This document shows positions 1-7,377 of a DNA stretch of 25,873 nt, piece by piece; the stretch's first letter is position 1; each line of letters starts with the position of its first letter. The stretch covers positions 1 to 25,873 of the forward strand of contig CAMDGJ010000008.1 in NCBI GenBank assembly GCA_945897545.1. The letters are read 5' to 3'. Below the pieces are notes generated by a model. It did not search any database. It was not told where the DNA came from and saw only the letters and a program-made list of their open reading frames with translations. The position numbers and the translations under genes are program-made. The stretch comes from Flavobacterium psychrophilum. GTDB lineage: Bacteria > Bacteroidota > Bacteroidia > Flavobacteriales > Flavobacteriaceae.

Positions 1-619
1 TATCCGGAGAAAAATTAAACACATATCCTCCAATTAAATATAAATTAATTTTCTGTTTATATACAGCATATTCATTGTCATTATACATCTTAGATTGAAA
101 AAAATTAGGAACCGATAAACCTACATAGGCTTTATTAGAATGTAGGTAGGCTCCTGCACCAAGATTTGGAGTATAATAATTATTTAAATTAGCTAAAGTA
201 GGATCGGTTATGACTTGCGGATTAAGTTTATCCCTATAGAAATTAAAGAAGTTTGCAGTTCCTTTAACACCAAAAGATAATTTATATGCATCGGAAGTTT
301 TAATTGTATAGGATAAATCTGCAGAAATAGAACTATTTACCGTTGGCCCTATTTGATCATTAAGAACCGTTAAACCCACTCCAATATTAGTATTTTCAAT
401 TGGTGAATTAATAGAAAATGCACCTGTTTTCGGAGCTCCATCTAGTTCAACCCATTGTGCTCTATAGAATCCAAATATACTCAACACTCCTCTTGAACCA
501 GCATAAGCCGGATTAATAGTTTCTGTATTGTACATGTATTGGGTATATTGGGCATCTTGTTGTGAATAACTCACAAACCCAATAAATAACGTTATAAAGA
601 AAAAAAATTTTTTTTCCAT
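1..619 (-). CDS. PorP/SprF-family T9SS outer-membrane protein (3' end outside window)
   Basis: The frame is open from the ATG at 619 to the left edge, giving 206 visible codons; the C-terminus lies outside. The product starts with a short Phe-rich signal peptide (MEKKFFFFITLF) ending near SYSQ. The family hallmark QDAQYTQYMYN...INPAYAGSRG follows, then beta-strand-rich sequence with SISADLSYTIK and LIGGYVFNFSP. PorP/SprF proteins are outer-membrane barrel-like partners that help present T9SS cargo with type B C-terminal domains. The gene begins 10 nt after the stop of the upstream gene, whose product has just such a domain, so the two are probably co-transcribed and act as a cargo/partner pair. 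Family assignment is firm; the specific partner role is inferred from adjacency. Confidence 0.88.
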   Translation of the reverse strand, partial: MEKKFFFFITLFIGFVSYSQQDAQYTQYMYNTETINPAYAGSRGVLSIFGFYRAQWVELDGAPKTGAFSINSPIENTNIGVGLTVLNDQIGPTVNSSISADLSYTIKTSDAYKLSFGVKGTANFFNFYRDKLNPQVITDPTLANLNNYYTPNLGAGAYLHSNKAYVGLSVPNFFQSKMYNDNEYAVYKQKINLYLIGGYVFNFSPD

Positions 620-629
620 CCTATTTTAT

Positions 630-3194
630 TTAATTAATTGTAATATATAAATATCCTGTTTTTTCAATAGCAATACCATTAGACTTGGTATATTTTAGAT
701 TATAAAAATAGGTTCCTTCCGGTAGTTTAGTATTTGGATTAACTGTTAATCTGTCTTCAGAAATCCCTCGGAAGGATTTAGATTCATTATTATAACCCTC
801 AACATCATATACCAAAATTCCCCAACGATTGTATATTTCAATAGAATTATTTGGATAGTTTTCAATTCCTTGAATATTTAAATATTCATTTACATCATCT
901 GAATTTGCAGAAATATAATTATGAATTATTACGTCACAGGAATCCGGAGAATTATCAAAATCACATGGGTCTTTGACCACGATTGTCGCGATTGCAGTAT
1001 CACAATTATTTGGATTTACTATTTCACAAATTGAGTAGGCAATGGTGTAAGTTCCTAATGCAGTTCCTGTTGGAACTATTAAATTTCCATTGATATCTAT
1101 AAAAGAACCTGTTAAACCACCATTATTATCTAATGTGAAAATAACTTCATTTGAAACTAAAGGAACAGCATTTAAAGTGTCATTAGTGTATAAGGGTATG
1201 GAAGCTCCCGCTTGTGAATTAATAGGAGGGTTGTTAATATCATTTACTGCATCAATAATTGGAGCAGTTACAAGAATAGTAATTGTTGCTTGATCAAAAT
1301 TAGCAGGGTTTTGTTTTTCACAAATACTGTACGTAAGAATATAAGTTCCTGCTGGAGTTCCATTTGGAATAAATACAATTCCATTAATAGAAATAGTGAC
1401 TCCGTTTATACCACCATTATTAACTACCAAAATATTAATTTCATCGGTAACTACAGGCAAATTATTAAAAGTGTCTTGACCACTTCCATTATTTGCAAAA
1501 ATAGCACCTGCATTTCCTCCGATATAACCATTAATTGGATTTTGTGTTAAATTATCATTTATGGCATCAATAGGAATATTTTGTATACAATTAACTAAAA
1601 AATTAGGCGACGGCTTTGTAGTTCCGCAAGTTCTAGTTCCAGAAACAGAATAATTTCCAGGAGCCGTTGGAATATAAGTTTGACTAGTTGCGCCTGGAAT
1701 TAATATTCCATTAAAATACCATTGATAAGGCGCCAAATCTGGCTCAGTAGTTAATATAGATCCCAAACAAAACGAGGAAGATGAGCTAGTATAAATAGGT
1801 TGTTCTGGTGTTTCGCTAAAGGAAGAATAAAACCCTGCCATGCTAAATCCTCCTCCTTGTTCCACAATTGAAACACTCATTCTAGCTGTAGAATTAACAA
1901 TTATTTCTTCTAGATTACTAACATTTGCATTAGTAAACCTAATAAGATAATAACCTGTATTGCCTATTTGGAATCTTGAATTTCCAGATGAAGTTTCAAT
2001 ATTTACACCATTAACATATACAATTGCTGTTGCATCGTTAATAAGTATGTTTCCTACATAAGGTAATTCGGTATCTAAGTAACTTCTAAACTTTCTAATT
2101 TCAATTCTATTACTTCCAGAACACGCTTCTAAAGGAGGCGTCATAGACATGTCATTTTCACAATTATCCGCCACACCTTGATAAACAACAACTGGCCTTG
2201 TGGCTATGATGTTCGAAGAACTGTAAATAGTAGCTGAGTCCCCATGAAAAATTGTTTGATAGTCGCCCGCATTAACCAATGTATAACTTGTAGTACTAAT
2301 AAACAGCCCTAAGTTGTTATAATTTTTTACTTCAACAGTTGTATTATTTTGAGTTGCAATTATAGTACTTTGTTCGGGCAAATAAGTATTAGTTCCAGGA
2401 GTACCTTTACCCCTAATAACAATATAATTAGTACCAGCATTAACAACGGGTAATACTTGTGTAAAAACACCATCGGTACATCCACCAGGGGCATCTCCCC
2501 AATTACCACTGTTTACAACAACAGATTTATCAGAGGTTAATAAAGAACCCATATTAGTTTGAAAGCAATAGGATTGACCAGCATTTAATGTAATTAATGA
2601 AGTGCCATTGAGACTAACTTGTGTGTTATTTGAGATTGCCATAACACTATATAAAGGAGCAGCAGCACTACCTATGCCATTTAAACCTGAATAATCACTT
2701 CTATAATAGCCTAATCTAAATTCAACGCCCAAACCTTGATCTCCATAACTTGATAAGGAAGAATTACCTTTAATATAGGAAGAATTACCTCCATTTATTT
2801 GATCACTCTCTACATTTCGTATACTAACTGCTATTTTATCAGTACTAGACACGATTAAACCATCTGCGTTATATAAAGTATTTGTGAGATGTGCTGGTGT
2901 ACAAGCAGCACCGCATGAAGGATTTGAAAAGCGATAACGTATTGGGAAACCTTTTACAACACTAAGAGAAGTTAATAATACACCATTACTTGATTTTACA
3001 GCAACATTCAATGGGGTTGTACTAACAGTTGATACAATTAATTCATTAGCTTGATCAAAATAATACCAGGGTGCTGGTGCAATATAATGTGTTTTGGAGT
3101 ATTGTGCATATAAATTATTCCCGGTATTTAATAATACAAATGTTAGAAATATTAATTTTTTGAAACCAAATTTTTTGAAAGTTAACTTATTCAT
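630..3194 (-). CDS. Large surface protein with IgGFc-binding-like region and type B T9SS C-terminal domain
   Basis: The 854-residue product has a long basic signal peptide with predicted cleavage near residue 30 (NLYAQ). Residues about 40-450 resemble the IgGFc-binding N-terminal-like region: TDKIAVSIRN, a GNWGD segment, QVLPV and a PVVVYQG segment near 330-340. A PKD/Ig-like segment follows at about 465-535 (PYQWYFNG...GNYSVSG). Two similar repeats of about 100 residues come next, each starting IDA(I/V)ND and containing GTY(I/T)L/AYSICE. The C-terminus (about 765-854) has YNRWG, LPEGTYFYNLKY and a GYLYI ending, the pattern of gliding-motility-associated type B sorting domains. The protein is probably exported by T9SS and exposed or released, with an adhesin-like role. 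The PorP/SprF gene directly downstream supports this. The ligand is unknown. Confidence 0.85.
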   Translation of the reverse strand: MNKLTFKKFGFKKLIFLTFVLLNTGNNLYAQYSKTHYIAPAPWYYFDQANELIVSTVSTTPLNVAVKSSNGVLLTSLSVVKGFPIRYRFSNPSCGAACTPAHLTNTLYNADGLIVSSTDKIAVSIRNVESDQINGGNSSYIKGNSSLSSYGDQGLGVEFRLGYYRSDYSGLNGIGSAAAPLYSVMAISNNTQVSLNGTSLITLNAGQSYCFQTNMGSLLTSDKSVVVNSGNWGDAPGGCTDGVFTQVLPVVNAGTNYIVIRGKGTPGTNTYLPEQSTIIATQNNTTVEVKNYNNLGLFISTTSYTLVNAGDYQTIFHGDSATIYSSSNIIATRPVVVYQGVADNCENDMSMTPPLEACSGSNRIEIRKFRSYLDTELPYVGNILINDATAIVYVNGVNIETSSGNSRFQIGNTGYYLIRFTNANVSNLEEIIVNSTARMSVSIVEQGGGFSMAGFYSSFSETPEQPIYTSSSSSFCLGSILTTEPDLAPYQWYFNGILIPGATSQTYIPTAPGNYSVSGTRTCGTTKPSPNFLVNCIQNIPIDAINDNLTQNPINGYIGGNAGAIFANNGSGQDTFNNLPVVTDEINILVVNNGGINGVTISINGIVFIPNGTPAGTYILTYSICEKQNPANFDQATITILVTAPIIDAVNDINNPPINSQAGASIPLYTNDTLNAVPLVSNEVIFTLDNNGGLTGSFIDINGNLIVPTGTALGTYTIAYSICEIVNPNNCDTAIATIVVKDPCDFDNSPDSCDVIIHNYISANSDDVNEYLNIQGIENYPNNSIEIYNRWGILVYDVEGYNNESKSFRGISEDRLTVNPNTKLPEGTYFYNLKYTKSNGIAIEKTGYLYITIN

Positions 3195-3238
3195 AACTGA
3201 TTTTTATTTATCAAGATTATTATTATGTACTTCATTAG

Positions 3239-3445
3239 TTAATAATACTTTGGAGGCGCAGCACTGCCAGAACAAGTATTGAATGGGTTTAAAGATTCCG
3301 TAATGGTTATGTCTGCATCCACCACAATTTTCGAAGAACTGGTAACTATGGGTTTTATAAGAGTACTTTCGTTTTGGGTACTAGCCAAAAGTATATTAGT
3401 ACAAAAAATAAAAGATAACAATAGAAATTTGTAACTATTTCTCAT
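3239..3445 (-). CDS. Small secreted protein of unknown function (68 aa)
   Basis: The 68-residue product has a clear N-terminal signal peptide (MRNSYKFLLLSFIFCTNILLA, cleavage probably near LAST). A mature peptide of about 45 residues follows, with an acidic, Thr/Ser-rich middle and the unusual tail CSGSAAPPKYY. I do not recognise a family. It lies 44 nt upstream of the 854-residue T9SS surface protein in the same direction, so the two are likely co-transcribed. A signal peptide, sensible composition and operon position argue for a real gene. Because it is short, a chance ORF is not fully excluded. It could be a small cell-surface or periplasmic accessory to the adhesin. Confidence 0.6.
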   Translation of the reverse strand: MRNSYKFLLLSFIFCTNILLASTQNESTLIKPIVTSSSKIVVDADITITESLNPFNTCSGSAAPPKYY

Positions 3446-3472
3446 AATGTAGGTTTATTATATTCTTTGGGG

Positions 3473-3483
3473 GCAAAGATTTA
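3473..3483 (-). promoter_or_regulatory. Possible Bacteroidetes-type -7 element upstream of the small secreted gene
   Basis: On the minus strand the sequence TAAATCTTTGC lies about 28-38 nt before the ATG at 3445. It resembles the TAnnTTTG -7 element of Bacteroidetes sigma factors but with imperfect spacing. No convincing -33 TTTG partner was seen at 17-19 nt. It is the best candidate start for transcription of the 3445-to-1 gene set, but a weak one. Confidence 0.3.
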
Positions 3484-3705
3484 ATATTAGGGCAATCTTA
3501 TTTTAAAACGATTAATAGGTTTTTTTCCTACAAATCTATTAATAATTTTAACATATTTTATTATTAGCCCTCCCTTTCTTTAAATAAAAGAGATTCAACT
3601 TGTAATATGTGCAAATTAAGCTAAAATAAATTTAATAATTTGGAAGTTGGAGCAACTTTGATAAATTAGTATTAAATCTACAAATGTGATTGATAAATTA
3701 AGTTA

Positions 3706-3723
3706 ACCCGTTCGGTGCAATTA
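3706..3723 (+). repeat. Left inverted repeat of IS982-family element
   Basis: ACCCGTTCGGTGCAATTA. It is the reverse complement of 5828-5845 except for one base (C at 3713). Confidence 0.85.
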
Positions 3724-4324
3724 TTTAAATTAAATCGATTAAATTTTGGTCAAGATACTGAAATTCAGTATCTTGAAGCCGCTAAACAACCAACATTATG
3801 AGAAATAGTTAAAAATTATTTAAGAGTTTTAGAAGTTATAAGTTCTTTGCATTGTGAATTTAGAATATAAATCCGGAGTTGGCCGAAAGAGTAAAATGTT
3901 TGATTTAGAGATTATTGCATTGAGTTTGACAGCTGAATTTATGTCGATTGATAGTGAAAACTCACTTTTCAAGCAGATTAATTCCTTTGAAATTCCTAAT
4001 CTAATAGAGCGTAGTCAGTTCAATAAAATAAGAAGAAAATTGTTTTTCTTTTCAGACGAAGTTAGAACAAAGTTAGCTTCTCATTTTCTTAAGTTTGAAG
4101 ATTATTTTATAGTGGACAGTATGCCGTTAGAAATTTGTAAATTTTCACGACACAACAGAATTAAAATATGTAAAAACGAATTTGAAACTTCTCCTTCCAA
4201 AGGTGTTTGTGCTTCATAAAACAGTTGGTTTTATGGATATAAACTTCACGGAGTTTGTTCCGTAGCTGGTGTTTTTCATTCTTTAGACATTACTAAAGCA
4301 GAGGTTCACGACATCAATTTTTTA

Positions 4325-4332
4325 AAAAAATA
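4325..4332. repeat. Target-site duplication, left copy (IS1595 element)
   Basis: AAAAAATA, identical to 5416-5423. An 8-bp duplication is characteristic of IS1595-family insertion. Confidence 0.9.
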
Positions 4333-5415
4333 GGCTATGTTTAATTTGTTATATTCCTTATAATTTTTTACATTCGCACTATGGATATATCAATATTAGA
4401 ATCGAAAATAAAAGCTTTGCCATTAGATGAGCAAAACGTGGTTTACAATCAATTATTAAATTTGGTCACAGATTTATCAATAGATATTTCAAGTATTCAG
4501 ACCCAACAAAAGAGTACAGAAAGTTGTCACTGTCCTCATTGCAAAAGCAGTAATACCAAAAAAATAGGTTTTCAATATGGCATACAACGCTATTGTTGTA
4601 AAGAATGCGGTCGCAATTATAGAGATACCACAGGAACTTTTAATGCAGGAATGCGCAAAGGAAAAGGCGAACATATGAAAGTCTATATGAAGCATTTTAT
4701 AGCAGGTAAAAGCTTAAGAGAATGTGCAAAACATGCAGAAATAAGTTTGCCCACGTCTTTCAAATGGCGTCATAGGATACTCGCTGCTTTGGAATCCAGC
4801 CAAAATCAGGTCGTATTAAAAGGTATTGTAGAGAGTGATGATATGTTTATTACCTATTCACAAAAAGGACAACGCAATCTTGATAGGGAACCACGAAAAA
4901 GAGGGAAAGGAATGTTTGAAACAAAAAAAAGGGGTATTTCCCAAGATAAAGTTGCCGTAATCGTTTCTCAAGACAGAAAAGGAAGTAAACATCTAAAAGC
5001 AATAACAAGAGGACGAATTAGCACCAATGATTTAGATATAGTTCTCAAAGATAAAATTGCTCCAGAGAGTATTTTATGCAGTGATAGTCATCATTCCTAT
5101 ATCGGATTTGCTAACAAAAATAATATCGAGCATAAAACCATAAAAGCTAGTGCAAAAGAATTAGTAAAAGAAAATAAATATCATGTTCAACACGTCAATC
5201 AAACGGGAAGTGAACTAAAAAAATGGTTGGAACAATTTAATGGAGTATCAACAAAATATTTACAACAATACCTCAACTGGTTCGCAATAAAAAAACAAAT
5301 TGAAAATGCTTCAATACCATTGAAAACATTATTATTGACAGTTTGTACTTCATATGAAGTTATGCAAGTTTTGAAAAATATACCGAATCTAAAATACATC
5401 TAGTTAAACATAGCC
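4333..5415 (+). mobile_element. IS1595-family insertion sequence, apparently intact
   Basis: A 1083-bp element bounded by the perfect 12-bp inverted repeat GGCTATGTTTAA (4333-4344) and TTAAACATAGCC (5404-5415), with weaker matching further in. It is flanked by an 8-bp direct repeat and holds a single full-length transposase gene whose stop codon directly abuts the right repeat. It sits inside the IS982-family transposase gene. The perfect duplication and intact ORF suggest a fairly recent insertion. Confidence 0.93.
4381..5403 (+). CDS. IS1595-family (ISXO2-like) transposase
   Basis: The 340-residue product has an N-terminal zinc ribbon (about residues 49-76: CxCPHC...YCCKECG), the usual DNA-binding module of IS1595 transposases. 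The ISXO2-like catalytic domain follows, with Asp in GIVESDDMF, Asp in CSDSHHSY, and the C-terminal HVNQTGSELKKWL...YLNWF block that carries the third acidic or Asn position. Length and domain order match complete family members, and there are no frameshifts. The ATG at 4381 lies 36 nt inside the left repeat. It is probably functional and catalyses transposition of the surrounding element. Confidence 0.93.
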   Translation: MDISILESKIKALPLDEQNVVYNQLLNLVTDLSIDISSIQTQQKSTESCHCPHCKSSNTKKIGFQYGIQRYCCKECGRNYRDTTGTFNAGMRKGKGEHMKVYMKHFIAGKSLRECAKHAEISLPTSFKWRHRILAALESSQNQVVLKGIVESDDMFITYSQKGQRNLDREPRKRGKGMFETKKRGISQDKVAVIVSQDRKGSKHLKAITRGRISTNDLDIVLKDKIAPESILCSDSHHSYIGFANKNNIEHKTIKASAKELVKENKYHVQHVNQTGSELKKWLEQFNGVSTKYLQQYLNWFAIKKQIENASIPLKTLLLTVCTSYEVMQVLKNIPNLKYI

Positions 5416-5423
5416 AAAAAATA
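5416..5423. repeat. Target-site duplication, right copy (IS1595 element)
   Basis: AAAAAATA, matching 4325-4332 exactly. Confidence 0.9.
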
Positions 5424-5523
5424 TAAAACAACAAATACCTGATTGTGTTATACTTGGGGATCGATGTTATTTGTCTGAAAGTATACAATTAGATTTATTT
5501 CAAACGGTAAACGTTAAATTAGA

Positions 5524-5551
5524 CCCGAGCTAAAGGCGAATAGGCGAAGCA
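5524..5551. repeat. 28-nt micro-insertion, copy 1
   Basis: It interrupts the IS982 transposase frame between Lys-Leu-(GA) and (A)-Thr-Pro-Lys. It begins CCCGAG, has a 7-nt variable core, and ends CGAATAGGCGAAGCA. It shares CCCGAG plus 13 of the last 15 bases with the copy at 5706-5734, and both sit in an AGA|A context. No IS family is recognised. Confidence 0.6.
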
Positions 5552-5705
5552 AACACCAAAAAGGAGGAATCAAAAAGGCTATAAACCACAATCTTATGTC
5601 TTTAGAAAATCAAGAAAAAGAATAGAAACATTATTCTCTCAATTATGTGACCAATTTATGATTAGACGAAATTATGCAAAATCTTTTCAAGGCTTTAAAA
5701 CAAGA

Positions 5706-5734
5706 CCCGAGAGCTTGCTCGAACAGGCAAAGCA
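5706..5734. repeat. 29-nt micro-insertion, copy 2
   Basis: It interrupts the frame of the conserved FKTR-ILAKITAL segment between AGA (Arg) and ATT (Ile). It begins CCCGAG and ends CGAACAGGCAAAGCA, like copy 1. Its core contains a small hairpin, GAGC-TT-GCTC (5711-5720). Confidence 0.6.
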
Positions 5735-5827
5735 ATTTTAGCGAAAATAACAGCTTTAACTATGGTACAATTCATTAATAAATTTATTTTTGAGGGACCA
5801 ATAAATAACATCAAAACACAAATAATT

Positions 5828-5845
5828 TAATTGCACCCAACGGGT
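5828..5845 (-). repeat. Right inverted repeat of IS982-family element
   Basis: TAATTGCACCCAACGGGT, the reverse complement of the left repeat with one mismatch. It overlaps the last codon of the transposase remnant. Confidence 0.85.
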
Positions 5846-5928
5846 TAAATTAATTATATACTCATCAAAACCAAATCTTTTTTGGAGAATTAACTATTAA
5901 AAAGATGCTCAATTAAGATAAAAGTACA

Positions 5929-5961
5929 AAAAAGGGAATTACTTTTAGTAATTCCCTTTTT
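5929..5961 (-). terminator. Intrinsic terminator at the end of the glucan locus
   Basis: A perfect 15-bp stem (5929-5943 with 5947-5961) and a 3-nt loop, followed on the minus strand by a T-rich tract. It lies about 40 nt beyond the stop at 6001. No similar hairpin is seen after the genes ending at 7378 or 12294, so transcription probably runs through to this point. The A/T-rich arms on both sides would let it also act on the plus strand. Confidence 0.85.
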
Positions 5962-6000
5962 ATTATTCCTTTGCCACTTATTCAAGACTCGACAGCATTT

Positions 6001-7305
6001 TTATTCCTTAATTATTTTTACGTTTTCAGTGCCATAAGAGTTTTCAACCTTTAGAAAATAAACACCAGTTTTATAGGCACTCATATCCAAAGTATTGGAA
6101 GCCTTCACAACCTCTTCAACGATCTTGCGACCAAGAATATCTGTCACCATAATTTTATTTTTATCATCCATCAATTGCATATAAAACTTGTTTTTAACGG
6201 GGTTTGGATAGAATACTTGTTTCAATTCAGAAGAAGTTTTTACTCCCAAAGAACAAGTATTCCCTACTACATACGTAAAATACTTAGTAACTGCTGCTCC
6301 ACCGCCAACAAAAATAAATTTAACTCCATAGCTAATGGTCGAACCTGTTGTTTGTCCCGTGATCGTGGACGTAACAATTTTCCCAGACTTTGCCATTGGG
6401 CCTGTTTCTGAAAATGGAGATTGCCTCCACAAATAGGCTAATTCAACACCCTTATTATCCAATAGTTCGAATGTAATTTTAACTTCTGTTCCATTAATAG
6501 TTTGAAATGCATATTTGTAACCTATAGAGAAAGATTCTCCTGGCTGGGCTTCAGATGCACTACCAGCACATTCTGTATTGGTACTAACACCTGTTTTTGC
6601 AGAAAGCAAAATTGGGCTATTTGAAGCAATGTTTCCAACTAAATCTTTCGCCGAAACACTAAAATTATAAACTGTATCAGAAGCTAAGGCTGTAATTACA
6701 AAAGATTTTTGAACTCCAGAATCACTAGTTGTTGATTTGGTAACAGCACCATAAGAAACGCTATACAATATTGTTCCAGAGGCATCGACAGCATTCAAGA
6801 TTATTTCGACAGAAGAAGCAGTAATAGCTCCAATAGTAGCGGTAAAATTTGTAGGAGCTACAATATCATTTGTAAGTGCACAATCCTTACCTACCTCATA
6901 ACTTACAAATCCTGTAACAGCCAACCCACCAGCAAATGCAAATTTAACTCCATATTTGATAACAGCTGCTGCAGTTTGTCCAGTGATGGTTTTCGTATAA
7001 ATATTTGTGCCTGAAACATTGGTCATAGCAACTTCTGAAGCTGCTACATCTCATTCTTTGCGTAAAAAAGCTACAACACCTGATTTGTCTGTGTCCAATA
7101 ATTCGAAAGTTATTTTAACATCAGATCCGATGGTTTCAAAAGTAGATTTATACCCAATGGTAAAAGACGTGCCTTCAAGAGCAACTTTAGAAGTTCCTAC
7201 ACAACCCGTACCTGCAACAGGAGAAAACACTCCAGCATTTGCATGTATCGAAAACAAGAAATTAACAACAACTGCCAACAATAGAATCAAAATTTTATTT
7301 TTCAT
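6001..7305 (-). pseudogene. T9SS-secreted tandem binding-module protein, split by one in-frame TGA
   Basis: The ATG at 7305 and the stop at 6001 are in the same frame, 434 codons, broken only by TGA at 7051-7053. Order: signal peptide (MKNKILILLLAVVVNFLF...ANA), a module of about 100 residues (SFTIGYKSTFETIG...FELLDTDKSG), an Fn3-like domain (APTNFTATIGAIT), a second module (SFSIGYKYAFQTI...), and a type A T9SS sorting domain (YPNPVKNKFYMQL...GVYFLKVE). It matches the C-terminal tail and the signal peptide of the adjacent GH81 protein but has no catalytic domain. The intact form was probably a secreted glucan-binding protein. As it stands, an 84-residue fragment without sorting domain would be made; the downstream 341-residue ORF (ATG at 7026) has no signal peptide. 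A sequencing error at one base is the main alternative. Confidence 0.78.
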
Positions 7306-7309
7306 AATT

Positions 7310-7325
7310 ATTTATTTATTTATTT
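7310..7325. repeat. ATTT x4 tandem repeat in the leader of the 7305 gene
   Basis: Four perfect copies of ATTT lie 5-20 nt before the start codon on the minus strand (AAAT units in the mRNA). They occupy the place of the A/T-rich translation-enhancing leader usual in this phylum. Copy-number change could alter leader spacing; there is no evidence of that here. Confidence 0.6.
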
Positions 7326-7377
7326 AATGGATTTGTAATTTACTTACTTTATTACTTTTTTGTTTTAGAGATAATTC

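Larger units (their letters stand above)
3446..3797. other. AT-rich stretch without a gene
   Basis: About 350 nt without a supportable coding region. It holds the probable leader of the small secreted gene (to about 3483), AT-rich sequence of unknown role, and from 3706 the left end of the IS982-family remnant. Confidence 0.6.
3798..5830 (+). pseudogene. IS982-family transposase, multiply disrupted
   Basis: The pieces read as one IS982 transposase. An N-terminal fragment KNYLRVLEVISSLHCE (from 3811) is out of frame both with the ATG at 3798 and with the next piece. The longest piece, 3854-4219, includes the first catalytic Asp in FIVDSMPLEI and ends at a TAA where the motif CAS-Q-NSWFYGYKLHG expects Gln. 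Reading resumes through EVHDINFLKK until the IS1595-family insertion near 4332. After the insertion come ILGDRCYLSE (second catalytic Asp, with Cys where Gly is usual), RIETLFSQLCDQF (catalytic Glu) and a normal end at 5830. Two extra insertions of 28 and 29 nt shift the frame again. It is clearly dead: at least two frameshifts, one nonsense codon and three insertions. Confidence 0.85.
3706..5845 (+). mobile_element. IS982-family insertion sequence, degenerate, interrupted by IS1595-family element
   Basis: The ends are 18-bp inverted repeats beginning ACCCGTT, with one mismatch (3706-3723 against 5828-5845); an ACCC terminus is typical of this family. Subtracting the nested 1083-bp element, its 8-bp duplication and two 28-29 bp insertions leaves about 990 bp, a normal IS982 length. 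Flanking 7-mers TAAGTTA (3699-3705) and TAAATTA (5846-5852) differ at one base and may be a decayed target duplication. The transposase is broken at several points, so the element cannot move on its own. Confidence 0.85.

Noticed and set aside
3854..4219. 121-codon ORF as a small standalone gene
   Set aside because: It is the middle part of an IS982 transposase with coding homology continuing on both sides in other frames or beyond the stop.
6001..7026. 341-codon ORF as an independent gene starting at ATG 7026
   Set aside because: The Met is internal to a conserved module (MTNVSG matches the GH81 protein's internal segment) and there is no signal peptide despite a T9SS sorting domain. It is the 3' part of the gene beginning at 7305.
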